Shown here piece by piece: positions 25,130 to 37,464 of a stretch of 64,000 nt of DNA. Under the pieces are notes generated by a model. The model was not told the origin of the DNA. It searched no databases and saw nothing but the letters and a program-made list of their open reading frames with translations. The translations under genes and the position numbers were made by a program. The first letter of the stretch is position 1. Each line of letters starts with the position of its first letter. The stretch comes from Cylicocyclus nassatus (lineage: Eukaryota; Nematoda; Chromadorea; Rhabditida; Strongylidae), in contig CATQJL010000001.1 in the NCBI GenBank assembly GCA_958299035.1, positions 54,362,333-54,426,332 on the forward strand, written 5' to 3'.

Positions 25130-25569
25130 GCTTTAATCCTAAAGTGTTTGAGATCCTAGCAGTAACTACGTACCTATGTATCTACCTTCGTAGCCTTAGT
25201 ACGCGAATGAGCAACCTTGAAGTTATTTGCCAATAAGCATCCTTTTGGGAGCCACGAACCAAAACCTTCTGAACGGAAACAATGCGAAGGACTAATAATA
25301 ATAGTAAGACGTTGTTAAGGAAGCGTTACAAATTGGGCAAAGTCGAATTAACTTATATTTTGAATCCTCGAAAACTGGAAGACCTCTTTAAAGCGCTTTT
25401 ATAGCAGTTAGTTAGTTTTTATAATTCCTTGAAAAAGAAAAGAGGCTGAAATTCTGCAGAGGGGAGTTAGTCACATCCATATAAGAAACTTTTTTGCGTC
25501 GAAGCCAGACTGACTCGAAAAGCTGGCCACGCGGTAACTTGCCTCCGACATTACTGTCAGCTCTTCATA

Positions 25570-26094
25570 ATGACAGTTTATGTCTCAAAACAACTAGGAC
25601 CGCTGTCGCGACCCGCGCAGGTAGTCCGGAAACGACAAGCCGACACGGCAGCCGGGGGCGGTGTTGACTTGCAATTGTTGGCCTTGAGGCGATATGTGAC
25701 CAGAGAGTTTCGGAAGGGTCGCCCCATTCGTCAACTGCAGGAGACAGTTGCTGTCCACACACTGCCTCTATCTAGCGCCCAACCCCGCATCCCCTTCTTC
25801 CACCAGCACACGACCAAAGGACAACTCGGCCCCGAACTCAAAAAGACAAACTCCAAGCTGCGCCGCGATTACACTGTCGTGATACGATTCCCTGTTGATT
25901 TTTTACGACGACGGGGACCAAATGGGCCCAGCAGCGGGCGGGGAGGCGGAAGGGGGGGGGGGAGACAGGGTCACGGCGGAGGCATGACCAGCAATGCTAG
26001 ATGGCTGTGTTCCTGTGGTCAGCTGATGGAATATTGTGACTTTCACTGGCGGAAACAGCGACGATCAAGTGCAATAAAGCACGACCAGAGCTGA
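25570..26094 (+). CDS. Open frame of 174 codons, uncertain gene
   Basis: The frame starts at ATG and stops at TGA, with AATAAA about 35 bases beyond the stop. It lies in a GC-rich island. The product is basic, with a Gly/Arg-rich part (GRGGGRGGGRQGHGGG, about residues 123-138) that spans an eleven-G run at 25952-25962. There is no known domain and no splice partner. A homopolymer-bearing GC-rich repeat could give the same frame by chance. Confidence 0.25.
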   Translation: MTVYVSKQLGPLSRPAQVVRKRQADTAAGGGVDLQLLALRRYVTREFRKGRPIRQLQETVAVHTLPLSSAQPRIPFFHQHTTKGQLGPELKKTNSKLRRDYTVVIRFPVDFLRRRGPNGPSSGRGGGRGGGRQGHGGGMTSNARWLCSCGQLMEYCDFHWRKQRRSSAIKHDQS

Positions 26095-26109
26095 ATGAGC
26101 TTGACTCAT

Positions 26110-27342
26110 TCACTGAAACTCACTTTTAATAAAAAAATGATTTCCGTTAACCGAAAGGCGTACTTTTTATGATTTTAACTGGATATCTGATGATCAGCAC
26201 TATCAAAAGAGACTGTTTATTTTCTGATTGACAGATGTTGACAAGGAAGTCAAAGCTTCTAGAGTTGTTAATTGGAAAATTAGCCATTTGCAGAGGTCCT
26301 TAAAATTATTGATATGAAAACGAGATTTGTTGAAAATTACATAAAATTATCCTTGGCCCAGCCGTTGTCAATGACTAAGCGGTGTGGTACCGTAACTAAC
26401 CCTTTCTACTCAGCAGAAATTCAAAGCTCTGATCCACTGATACGGTTGCCACAATCTTGCAGTATGGTTATGTGGATAATATGGAAAATGTGATGACATA
26501 ATAAACCATAGATATCAATATTTGGGTTTTTTTTTCAAAAAAAGAGATGACTTTTGTTATAATTCTAATCATTAAGAGGACTTTGAATCGAATAAGCGTT
26601 TAATTTTGAAGATCCTACTGTAATTAGATAACTTTAATTAGTTTATCAATCTGATATCACACCACTTGAGATAAAAACATAATTTAGAGCTCAAGAGAGT
26701 CTGGAGGAGCCTGCAGGTAGATCCGATATAAGATAACATTGATAGATTGGGACATGATTGTAGTAATGATATTTTAAGCCCTAACATATCTATCATTAAC
26801 ACCCTTTATCACTGCAATTTATAAACATTATTACTATATAATGGCGCAGAAAAGAGAGGACAACAATTGTTCGCCATTATACAAGCTAAAAAGACGAAGC
26901 TCTTGAGATCCCTACAGGCCATAATATATGTGATAGGAGATCTTTAGAAGAAGAGAGAACCAAAAATAAAGAGAAGCAGAAGCTCTTGAGATGCCATTTG
27001 CAACGATGTCGCATGTTCAGAAGGATGTGACAATTTGCAGGAGGCAAAGGACATCTCATGCATGTGTGTACTACAGATGTGTGACACGTACACACAACAC
27101 CAAACACCTGGAGGGGGCAGAATAGCAGGAGCAGTTTAATCCCTGATTGAGGTCCTCTCAGGCGCCGGTGATAAAGGGGGCTAACCGCGCCTCGTGAGGC
27201 AACTGTCTGCAGGAGCCCATGCGACACATTGAAACGAGCGCCAAATCACCTCGAGTACTTTACAAAAACATGTTGCGTTCGGAACTTGGCCTAACCCACT
27301 AAATTCTCAGAAGTTCTGGAGAAGACCTCCAGCACTACCTTT
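26110..27342. other. AT-rich intergenic stretch
   Basis: No supported gene. Frames at 26886-27227 lack splice or start context. Confidence 0.35.
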
Positions 27343-27706
27343 TCAGGCACCAGCAACCTCATCAGTCAAATGCTTGTGCTCAGGAGACTTCTCTTTTACC
27401 AACTCCTTCCCTTCCAAACGCACGCGAAGTGATTTTGGGGCAATTTCTTCAGAAAGTACTACTCTGGCAATTCTTAGCATCATAGGTTTGTTAACCTGCA
27501 AAAATCAGTATTCATCTCTACTCGAAAGGGTTTTCAAAAACTGTTTATATGAAGCCCGCTCCTTCCATGGGGATTCATATCTAGAACTCAGTATCGTTTT
27601 GAGCATCGCATACCTTTGACGGACCGTTCTCACAGTCTGTATCATCAGTAGTTTCTTGGTTTTGTTTTTTTCCTACTTCTTCAATGTACTGATTCCAGAA
27701 CTGTTC
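27343..27706 (-). CDS. 3' exons of an unidentified charged protein
   Basis: Two consecutive minus-strand exons. The first (27706-27614, 31 codons) follows GAGCTCTTAG and ends at AAAG/GTATGC. The second (27495-27343, 50 codons plus TGA) follows TGATTTTTGCAG. Both junctions are phase 0. The peptide begins EQFWNQYIEEVGKK, continues through an acidic stretch (TTDDTDCENG), and ends with LRVRLEGKELVKEK and a short polar tail. Heavy K/E content favours real coding. Possible upstream exons at about 28340-28420, 28430-28475 and 28700-28776 (the last opening with ATG at 28776) can be chained in phase in more than one way, so they are not fixed. The MITE at 27.82-28.16 kb would then sit in an intron. 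No family recognised. Confidence 0.45.
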
Positions 27707-27821
27707 CTAAGAGCTCTTGCAGATGTGAAAAAGTCGCTTTTTCTCATATTCTTGGACTTGAGGACTGACCGGGGCATAGAAAGCAGTTCATTGTGCTAGG
27801 GGAGCCACTCAGCAAAAAGAT

Positions 27822-28157
27822 CGTTGAAGCAGCGTCCAAGCAAATCTATGCTCCTCCGATTAGCACTTTTATAAGCAGGTCCTTAGAGATGTGGCATCTA
27901 CGTCTGTTTTTTAGCATGGCCCCCGAAGAGGAGAAAGTGGAGATGAAATCCAACGAAGCCATCAGGGACACCCACCCTACCAAGTTCCGCCCACCCATGG
28001 ACTAGAAGTCGTCTTCGCCTTCTGAGGGTTTCCAAAGATGGATTTTTAAAGAGTTTCGGACATTTTGCTCCTTATATCTAATGTGAGAGATGCGAAAAGG
28101 CCCTAGAATGAGAGAAACGCAAAAGCCGAAGATATGAGTGGACGCTCCCTTTGTTAT
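27822..28157. repeat. AGGCA/TTAA MITE, copy 6 (decayed)
   Basis: The ends GAAGCAGCGTCCAAGCAAATC and GTGGACGCTCCCTTTG are degraded forms of this family's GCAGCGTCC ends (left motif split: GAAGCAGCGTCC then AAGCAAATC). No intact TTAA remains. Confidence 0.45.
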
Positions 28158-28894
28158 GGGTGAGACGTTTCTACCCATCTGCAATCTACCACTCAATTTT
28201 CTTGAAAAGTCCTTCTCGCCACGTACGACTTACACAAGAAGACAATGAAACCAAATTTTCAAGAGCAAGGAGTTAGCTTTCAAACTCAACCAGGAAATTT
28301 AAAGATATTGAGAATATCCAAAGCCGAAAACTGTCAATCCACTGTACTCGCCTCTGCGGTCCCTAACGATTTGTCGCATACGACCGCTTTCAGAATACAA
28401 ATTAAAAAAAACAATACTATACTTACACTTCCAGAATACAAATAAAAAGACAATACAATACTTTTGCTTGTCCTGCAAAATTAACAAAACATTAACACGT
28501 ACAATTTTTGCACTTTTTATGAATTCGAGATATAATCAAGCGCCTTGTTCTCTGCCACTTTTTGAGCACTATAACGTCGAAAAGGCTAGAAACAAAAATT
28601 AGGCATTTGTGGCTTCCCGAGACTTCTAGTTTGCAAAAATTCTATACACATGAAATCCGAAATGTGGATGAGTATTGCATCTTTATGCACGAACATACAC
28701 GATTGACAAACAGATTAGGACATCTGAGTATTCCATGTATCGATAGATCTGGTTTTTTGGAGGCTTCAAATGACATGGTAGAAATTGCCTTCAAGAATTT
28801 TACAGGATGTCCCAAAATGATGTGCACACTGTTTGATCGTTAAAAACTCTCGTGCTTTATGTCTTTTGCCGGGCTTGAGGTACCGTTTCTTAAG

Positions 28895-30012
28895 GCGAGG
28901 TTTAACTGAGATTAACAGTATGGAGCAAATTATCAATCGCTCTTTATTACTGTAGGATTACGGTGGGAACTTCAAGAAGCATTTTAGGAAAGCGAAAGCG
29001 ATTTCTGCTTCATAGGGAAAACCAAACAAGCCAGAAATTCTTGAAATGGATTAGTCGAAGTCGCTGGTTCTAAATATGAAATTGCACTTCAGTGTAATGC
29101 TTCTTCAAATACTCAGACAATTGCATCGGAAAGTTCGCGGCTTCAAAGCGTGTTACATGGCGCGCCGCGGCCCTTAAAATTTCAGCCGCACACGCCGCGG
29201 CCCATGTAAATTTTACCGGGAACGCCGCGGCCAAAGTTGAAATTGGGAAGAGGTTATAGGGAGAGTCGCGGCCCAATCACCTCATTCGGCGGTCCGCGGG
29301 TCTTATCAAAGGCCGTATTTCTTACACGCTGTAGGTTAAGGTGCAACCTGCGTGGGATACGCCGCAGTGATGGGGCTACCCTAAGTGTTTGTAAGGGTCG
29401 GCAACGCTTCTCGGTTTTGGTCCTGCCTGACAGTTGAGTTTTTATGCTTACGAAACAAACTTCAGCAGTCGGATGAGTGTTATCGAAGACATTAGATGAT
29501 GTCGACAGATGAGCTAACTAGTTGCTCAATTTGCACTGAAATTGTTGTCATGAAAGACAATCTAAAAAATTTTCACTCTTCCTAGGCCTCACAAGCATGG
29601 TAATCGGGCCATCCATCGGGCGCTTACAGGATGCGCCGCGGTCACTTATCGGGTCCAATATCGGTTCATACCGGGCAGCTCGCGGCATGGATGACTGGCG
29701 GCCGAGCAAGCACCCGCGAACTTCCCGATGCAATTGTCTGAGTAATTTCAGATTTAGAGTAGCAAGTGTTTTTTCAATGTTCGTCAGATGTGAATACGCC
29801 ATCAGGAAGCTCCTAGTGAATATGTAGTGAAATCAGCACGCCACGAAATTTTGCTACACAAATTTTCAGATTTTTTTGAAATTATCTCATTAAAAGACCT
29901 AATTTTAAGGTGACGCTGTATGCTGAAAGTCCGTACCGTAATCCTACAGTAATGAAGAGAAGTTGGTGATTCGCTCCATGCTGTAAATCTAAGTTGAGCC
30001 TCGCTCTACAGA
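28895..30012. repeat. Inverted repeat flanking a CTCAGACA fold-back
   Basis: GAGGTTTAACTGAGATTAACAG at about 28897 (TTAACTGAGATTAACAG core) followed by TTACTGTAGGATTACGG is repeated in inverse near 29940-30012. The pair encloses the element at 29112-29742. Confidence 0.4.
29112..29742. repeat. CTCAGACA fold-back, copy 1
   Basis: The ends CTCAGACAATTGCATCGG and its inverse are flanked by TA on both sides. The interior holds several CGCCGCGGCC units, GC-rich in an AT-rich surround. Confidence 0.6.
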
Positions 30013-31021
30013 CTGTTATTAGGTTGTCAAGGAAATAATGGCGTTTTTCATAGAAAAGCCATAAGACAGATCTAAAATATGTGAGGGGTACCATTCGATA
30101 GAGCAAAGGAAGTTCTACAAGATTACCTCCAAACATTGGCAGAATTTGTTGCTTGCGAAAAATTCAGAGCCAAAACATATGATTAACTCGTGATGCCAAA
30201 AATTGGATTTTCGCCCTAGAAAATCCTGCAAACCTCCCACTTGCTCCTGCATGTTAAAGACACATGCAATTATTCACAGGTACACTAGCCATATTTTTTC
30301 CATGCTTAGAAATCGAGAAAAAAAAATTGAAAAATAGAAAATGGCAGACTCCCCCCCCCCTCCCCAGTAGCACTGGGCCACTCCCACATATGCCGTTGTA
30401 TGCTACAGAGCTCTGTAACTTCAACCACGATATCTTGGCCCCGGACATGCTCTATTTTTCGAGTATTATCAATTTCACACGAAAAGACCTGAAAAAATGA
30501 CATTATTTTGTTTACAACCTAATACCTCAAGCTCGTCAAAGGACATGAAAACAAGAAAGTTATTAACAATCAAAGTAGTTTTTAGTTTTTGCATTGTTTA
30601 TAAGGTTTTAGTGGCAAGTTTTGCAGCCTCATACAGTATGCCGCACTCAAGTAGAACCTTTAACACCTTAACGACATCTCGGCCACTAGTGGCATGATGA
30701 CTTTTTGAAATTTTCGTTCCAATACATAAATAATCGACCTCGTCACTGAGATGTTTTTCAATAAACAGCTCTACAAGCGCTGATCCTCAAAACCTTAGTC
30801 GATCGACAAGGCAATCGGCTGTGACGAAGCGAGTCATCAAATCTATGTCGAAAGTACGAAGATTGCGTCGTCGAGATGTCTGATTTCAGTTCCAATAGGC
30901 GACGACATTACTTTTGAATCCTATCATTGACGTATTTGCTTGTTGAATAGTTTCACCGAAAATGGTAGCTGAGCAAAGATCTCACAAAGCGTTACTACAA
31001 GTTATTAGTTCAGCCATACTA

Positions 31022-31868
31022 TTAGGTTGGCTAGAAAGTTCTTGCGTAATTCAAACAAAATTCAATAACTTTTCAATGACTAAATCTAAATTCACAATTT
31101 TGCTCCCTAAAAATATTAAAAGGCCTGCGCTCTGTGATGGATATTTAAGCGCAAGATTTCATGAGCTAGCCCCCGAGAACGAAGCTCTCAAATATGGGAC
31201 TTCAAAATTTGCAATTTTGAGTTTGGTGCCAGAAAATCGCAGAGTGCCGCTAGCTAGCCGAAAAAAACCTGTAAAAATTACTTACACTGCAGAAGTCCAT
31301 AAGTTACTTTGGAAGGTTTTGATCTTGCACGGGTGAAGCAAAAACAAAAAATTCGTGAAGTAGTCATTTTGCCGAAAAAATCCACTCATTACCGCAGTTT
31401 TTCGGCAAAAACAATTTTTTACACTACGTCGCAAGGTTCTAAATAGCCAATTAGTCTTATTTCTGGTAGCAAACTGTGTTTTTGTGGAAAAATTACATCG
31501 ATAAGGGGATTTATCCTGTAAAATGACAAATTCCACAAATTTTTTGTTTTCGCGTTTCCATGCGAGATTAAAGCCTGCTAAAATAACGTATGGACTTCTG
31601 CAGTGTAAGTAATTTTTACAGATTTTTTTCGGCTAGCTAGCGGCACTCTGCGATTTTCTGGCACCAAACTCAAAATTGCAAATTTTGAAGTCCCATATTT
31701 GAGAGCTTCGTTCTCGGGGGCTAGCTCATGAAATCTTGCGCTTAAATATCCATCACAGAGCGCAGGCCTTTTAATATTTTTAGGGAGCAAAATTGTGAAT
31801 TTAGATTTAGTCATTGAAAAGTTATCGAATTTTGTTTGAATTACGCAAGAACTTTCTAGCCAACCTAA
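31022..31868. repeat. Mariner-type palindromic MITE with near-identical arms
   Basis: Ends TTAGGTTGGCTAGAAAGTTC and inverse, TA on both sides. Two arms of about 281 bp face each other around a ~285-bp spacer. They are almost identical: their translated frames agree for about 100 codons apart from a few changes. The TTAGGT ends and TA duplication fit mariner. No transposase is encoded; the long frames come from the arms. Confidence 0.8.
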
Positions 31869-32472
31869 TATTATAAAGATATTTTGCAAGATTTGTAACA
31901 CAAATTTTGCATGGCTTTCCTTTCGAGATGTTTCCTAGAATCTCATGCATATGCTTTGAATTTTGTGACAGCAGCTTTTCCGCGGTTTTGCGAGAGCAGT
32001 TCTCAGCTATCTATTTTCTTTACTCATCTTTTTCTGCTTTCTTGTTGCTCTGTGTGTGAGACCTCGGTGGTTCAGTGTCGAGAAGAACAATTGTAATTAA
32101 AAAAGATAATGAAGTAGATTGAATAAATCCCTGAAACAAAGTGAGAGGTGCACTATTTTTTCACTAGTGACAAATGGTCTCTGAGGTAGACATTTTTATA
32201 TCCTCATAATATCGGTGACCAAAATATATTCACTCAATCAAAGCACCTTTTTCGAAGATGACATTGATGAATTATAAAACTGCACAAATGTGTATCACCA
32301 AAAATGAATACAATGTTAAATTGTACAATTGTAATACAATTGAACAATTTAACATTGCATAGAATTACGATTGTGAATACAACTCTTTAAAAATTAGAGC
32401 TAGGTCTTGGAAAACAAATTTTTGGCTTGCCATCTTTCACCTCAAAAAACATCCCAAGAAACTATAAGAGTG

Positions 32473-32708
32473 TAAAGGGCGGCGCATACTTCACGCGATT
32501 TCAATCGCGACGCGATTTGGCAATTTCGCCAGAAGTCTTCATATCCAACACTAGCAAACTGCACATGCTTAGTAAGTATAACTTACGTGGATTGAGAGAA
32601 TGCTCTATCTTCTGCAAATTTTAAATGTACTTACAATGAGTTATGGACAGTTTGAATATTGCCAAATCGCGTCGCGTCTGAAATCGCGTGAAGTATGCCC
32701 GGCTCTTA
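32473..32708. repeat. GGCATAC/CGCGATTT fold-back
   Basis: The arms contain GCATACTTCACGCGATTTCA and its inverse near 32690. One member of a family also seen at 35993/37293, 40747, 42470, 53587 and 60019. Confidence 0.6.
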
Positions 32709-33676
32709 ATCAAGACGGACGATCTCTCCTCATTTAAAGAAAATTCCGCGGACATCACTTTTTGGACTGACGTTTACAAAAGAAAACAAAGCATTACAAA
32801 TGCATGTCACAAATTCTGTACAATTCATTTTTGCAAATTTCATTCTCGTAACTGTTCCAGTGAGGAACAAGTTTCGGGAACACATATTTCATTGGAAACT
32901 CCCTTATCACTGGATGTGGTGTAGCGACTTCACTGTTCCTGACAAACCTTTACTTCATAGCTAGTTCCCTCAAGAATGAAAAAAAAATGCACTTAAAATG
33001 TAGCATATTGATACGGTAAGCCTACGTTGCACCTCGTTCCCTTCAGCACATCATCATTGCTAAAACGCTGACACTCCCATAACATAACCGATAATGAACT
33101 GTGAGAGGTGGCGAAGCAGCAGCATTTTTGAACGACCATCTTGAAAGAGTCTTTTGCTTGCGGTCCTCCGTCGAATCAATCATAGATGTTGTAAGGTGAT
33201 AGATAGGATAGAAGAGGCAGAAGCGCGAGTCGTTCGAGGTAATTTATTACTCTTATAGAGCTGGCTGCTGTTGTCGTTGAAAGTGATGAAAAAGGTAGGC
33301 ATACACGCATCATATGTGTGTGTGTTTTGTTTTAGAGAGTGCTCAGTTGGAGGGATATTCAAAAAAATTTACCGAATCTCAGTAGAATTGGGAAAACATG
33401 ATTTTTCTTCTTGGCTACTTTCTGGTTATGTCCATTAACTCAGAGTGAGAAAAATTTGCTTCAAGGGCAAGCATCTGCGTTACATGGCCACAAAACACAA
33501 ACTAAGGTGACCTTAAAAAGCATCAGAAACAATAACTGAAATTAGAACCCCCCCCCCCCCTCCGCCCACCTCTCCTTCTTTCATTCCAAAGTAACTCGTT
33601 GCCACCATTTGCCTTTTATAGGGAGAGCTTTAGAGAGTAAGTCTTTGGTTTTTTCTGGTGAAGTTGGGAGGGTTCC

Positions 33677-34075
33677 TCAATAGAGAGGAAGCCTCAATAC
33701 GCGATTTCCCTCAATAACCACGGTCAATTTTCCCTCCCTCTGACCTACAGGGTAAAAATTTACCGTAATGCATCCATCTACCGCTCGAGTCACTTCAGCG
33801 CCTTCCAAGAGTTCTTCGAACGAGCCGCCAGCGATGCTATGCTTTTTTCTGTGCTCTATGGATGTGTAGTCGAGTTTTGTGCGACGAAGTGGATGGTGAC
33901 GCCTGAGGGGAACCGTGACTCTCATTCATCACTATTCTGGCGCACTATTACAATGCGCGGGGTGACGAAAGACTGCGGCATGTTCGGGCGGGGGGCCATC
34001 AGCGATTTTCTGAGGACCGCTGTCGCACGCACAGCGCCGCTTGGTGCTGGTACCATGAAACATTCATCAAAATGA
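33677..34075. other. Overlapping coding-like frames on both strands
   Basis: The minus frame 33925-33677 starts at ATG and contains CITVNFYPVGQREGKLTVVI. The plus frame 33839-34075 also starts at ATG and runs 78 codons. Both look plausible and cannot both be native. Neither shows a domain or a firm splice partner. A C13 run lies just upstream at 33548-33560. Confidence 0.2.
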
Positions 34076-34770
34076 AGTAGGAAGAGAAAAATAATGTTTG
34101 GAAGCGACAGGAGTCTCAGAATCAAATAGCAAAGTAAAAAAAAAACTGAATAGGGGACGATCGTAGGTGTATGTGTGATGTCGGGAAGCGCGAAATGCTG
34201 AAGAAGTGCGACTGCAGTGACATTATAGGAGCAACATTCGCTGTTTTCAAAAGCAAGTGTCGTTTTTATGATAATGAGGACTGTCATCCTGAATCATGCC
34301 TCCTTTTCTCGTCTCAGGATCGTAGAGTTGGCGGCAGACCATCAAATGTCATTGGAGACAAAGTGTCGACGTCGAATGTTGTTCGTGCCTTGGGGGTTTT
34401 GGTTATAAGAAAGCTGAAATGTGGAGATGGAGGGATAGGAACTGAAATTTGTTGAGTCATTTTTTGCGTAAGTGCATTACATCCACGCCTATCAATCTTC
34501 TAGAACTCTTGCTTTGGAGGTCGACGATAGTGACTAAATTTGTTTGTCTCAAAGTTGAATCTGATCAATCTATGAATTTTTTCAATTACATTTCATAAGG
34601 GCTGAATCTTTGGCTTGCTCATTTGAAAAGCTGAAAGTCCTTTCCCAAAATACGACCGCTTAAAAACAATTTTTTCAGTTCCAACTGTCAGACGCTAGTA
34701 GATTCACTTATTTTCACAAATCTCATTTACTAGGTTTTCGTTGCCCTGAGTTTCTGAGCAGCTGAATCAC

Positions 34771-35212
34771 CTCAGACAGCGGATAGGACCCCTCCGCCGG
34801 AGAAATGGCAGGGTCGCGGCGTTTCCCCGGCGGTGGGTCTGCCACTCGTCCGGCGGAGCCCTCCCATTTCTCCGGCGGAGACCTCCCATTTTCTGCTCCG
34901 GATACCTCCCATTTTCTGCTCCGGAGGCCTCCCATTTCTGCTCCGGACCCCTCCGATTTTCTCCGGCGCGGCTCTTCCAAATCTGGCGGACTCGTGCCGG
35001 GCAAATTTCTCCGGCGCGAGTCCGCCAAATCTGGCAGGGGCGCCGGAGAAATGGCGTACCTTTGCAGCAGGGCCGGAGAAGCGTCCCATTTGCCTGCCAG
35101 TGATGCACCGCAGCGGACCGCCCATTTGCTCCGCTCTCATTGGTCAACTGGGTCCGGCGCGACTCTGGCAGATTCGGACTGTCCGGCGGAGGGGTCCCAT
35201 CCATTGTCTGAG
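34771..35212. repeat. CTCAGACA fold-back, copy 2, with internal tandem units
   Basis: The ends CTCAGACAGCGGATAGGACC and inverse are flanked by AC on both sides. Inside are repeated units around CTCCGGCGGAGACCTCCCAT and CTGCTCCGGA. Long frames on both strands are artefacts of this GC-rich repeat. Confidence 0.7.
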
Positions 35213-35542
35213 ACTAGCAGTCATGTAAGAGCGACATAACGATGGCTTCTTCCGTTTTTGCTGCATGGGCGCAAGTGAGCCAAGCAATTTATACCTAAAA
35301 TACTTCAAACTCTCATCCCTAGTAATGTTTTCAAGGAATTTCATTCTCTACTCATGTTTTCAAATGACAACCACAGGGTAGAAAACCGTAGATAGTTTAC
35401 AAAAATATTCCAGATTGACATTTTCATAGGCGGGGTTGAGATTCTTTATTTGAAGCAGACAAATCGGCAATTTCTGAAAAATACATACCTTACCAATAGT
35501 ACATAATACACATTTTTCGGAAATTGCCAATATCCGCTTCAG

Positions 35543-35721
35543 ATGAAGAACCTCGATACCGGCTATGTGAATGTCATTCTGGAATATTTCCGTATTTCCA
35601 AACTATTAGGTTGGATGATATATATCCGCTCTCCTTTGCAATTCCTACAGATGCTGCAGACAATATTTTGTCCAGTATTCGGTGCCTATGGAAAGAGCAC
35701 TTCAATGAGAATTGGAAATAA
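35543..35721 (+). CDS. Possible terminal exon, unidentified
   Basis: After a CCGCTTCAG acceptor, a plus frame gives about 59 codons to TAA, beginning DEEPRYRLCECHSGIF and ending KEHFNENWK. Amino-acid usage is protein-like. An overlapping 98-codon frame starts at ATG 35543 in another phase, so the assignment is unsure. No upstream exon found. Confidence 0.25.
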
Positions 35722-35992
35722 AATCAGTTCACAGTTTATTTTGCATCGAAAGGAATCCGCAAAGAAGTTAGAAACTCCAACTTTTCCTATGTGCACGAAT
35801 ATGAGGAAATTTAGTTTTCCCCAGATATTTGAAAGGTAGATCACAGATTTTATTGATATTCCCCAAATAGGGAAATTGTCTGTATCCACAAACCAAATTG
35901 CTGTTCTCTAAATTCATTAGAGCACGAACGACGCTCAGAAAGTCGCAGTATTGAGCTGTCGATATTATAGCCATGTTGGGGCATAACTGTCC

Positions 35993-37293
35993 CTTAGGCC
36001 TAAGGCATACCTCCCGCGATCCCAGTCGCGTCGCAAGCTCCAACTCGGACATATGTTCCGAGTCCGCAGCGTAACTGTGTGGTCCCGCCCGTCTGTGTTA
36101 GATTGACGCCGCGACAATCGCGGGCCGTTTTTGGACGGGCATACCTCGGCAGGGAAATCGTCGCGACATCGCTGAAACTCAGCGATGTCGCCGTCGCTAG
36201 GTCCGACCCAGCGATGAGCGAATCGCTCGGATAGCTTCTTCTTTGTTATGAAGTTTTGCATTTTTTTGCAAAGACAAATTTCTTTTAGGACTATTTCATC
36301 TCACACAAGCGCTTCCTCTCTGCATGAGAGAAGGTAGGTCATGTAACATTCCATACATTCCATTCCATACTATAAATCTTTGAAAACAACACATGCGAAG
36401 TTTATAGTATGGAATGCTTCCCATATGTCACCTCATCCACTGTAGCATTTACTTTCTCGCAGTGCACTATATTCCTATATTCTCCTGTTCTTGTTTTTTT
36501 TGATGACAAATGGTGACCGAATTTCAATGTTCTCGCTATAATCCTAAAGCAGAATAGATGTGCATTGTCGGTTCCCAGACGTATACAGGGCTTTACAACC
36601 TGAGTGTCACAGCCGCCCCGCTCGGCCGCCACGCTTAGGTCCGCGCAGCGTTCGTGGCGCTGGCTGCGCGTCGACTGAAGCTTGGCAAAAGCCCGGGCGA
36701 TGCGCCGCAAACGCCGCGCGCGGCCTGAGCGAGGCGGCCGCGTTGGAGGAGCCGCGCAAGCGGAGGCTGTGACTCTTATGTTGAAAAGCCCTGTACGTTC
36801 GCAGATTGGCAGCCAAGAGCTCGCGCAGCACTTGTTGTTGAAATAGCCTACCCACAGTTTTTTTTACAAAGCTGAAAGCATGATTTCACTTCACGTATAT
36901 GACTACCAGTGACTGAAAGAGAACTCAAAACTTTATGAACTAGTTGTAGATTTCATTGCAGTGTAAGTATTGAACTTGCGCCAGTAGAAATAGTGTAACT
37001 ACTGGGATGTGTGTGAATCCATATCTTTTGTGTTTGATGTAATGCTCTCTTGAGATATATGCGCCACAATCTGTTCGAATTCTCTTGGATAGATGCACTT
37101 CAAACGATTTCGCGCAAGTTTTCCAAAAGTGCGTATAATGCGGTGTGGTGTGTGAGCGTTCGCAAAATCGCTACGGGTATGCCCAAGAGTCGAGCGATGG
37201 GCGATTTTCACGCACCGGACGGTCGCCGAGGCAGTCTAGTCGCAGCGATCGAAAATCGTAACGACGGGATCGCTGGAGGTATGCCTTAGGCCT
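35993..37293. repeat. GGCATAC/CGCGATTT fold-back, large interrupted copy
   Basis: The left end CCTTAGGCCTAAGGCATACC at about 35993 and the right end GGTATGCCTTAGGCCTTA at about 37290 suit one family member. The middle includes the separate palindrome at 36585-36793. That the two ends belong together is inference. Confidence 0.35.
36585..36793. repeat. TA-flanked GC-rich palindrome
   Basis: Ends CAGGGCTTTACAACCTGAG and GTTGAAAAGCCCTG, TA on both sides. The interior is strongly GC-rich (GCGGCCGCGTTGGAGG and similar). Confidence 0.6.
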
Positions 37294-37464
37294 TACTGAT
37301 AGTTGAAACTTCTGAATAGTTGGTTATGATAGAAGAACTCTTGAACTACTTATCAATTAAAAATTCATGAATAAAGAACAATTAAGAAAGTTCTTATAAA
37401 GATTTCCATGCCAAAACGAAACTCTTTTTTAGCCAAGCCATTATTTAAGGTTTTCTGCTACGTG

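Noticed and set aside
28562..28843. A 94-codon plus-strand frame (GCPKMMCTLFDR end).
   Set aside because: It opens from TTG, and the opposite strand is equally open and has a better ATG/donor pair; ACAGGATGTCCCAAAA near its end looks like a transposon terminus.
30962..31901. Two nearly identical ~110-codon frames, one on each strand, resembling a duplicated gene.
   Set aside because: They are the two arms of the TA-flanked mariner-type palindrome.
34723..35239. Long open frames on both strands rich in P, R, S and G.
   Set aside because: They come from a GC-rich tandem repeat inside the CTCAGACA fold-back; both strands and several frames are open at once.
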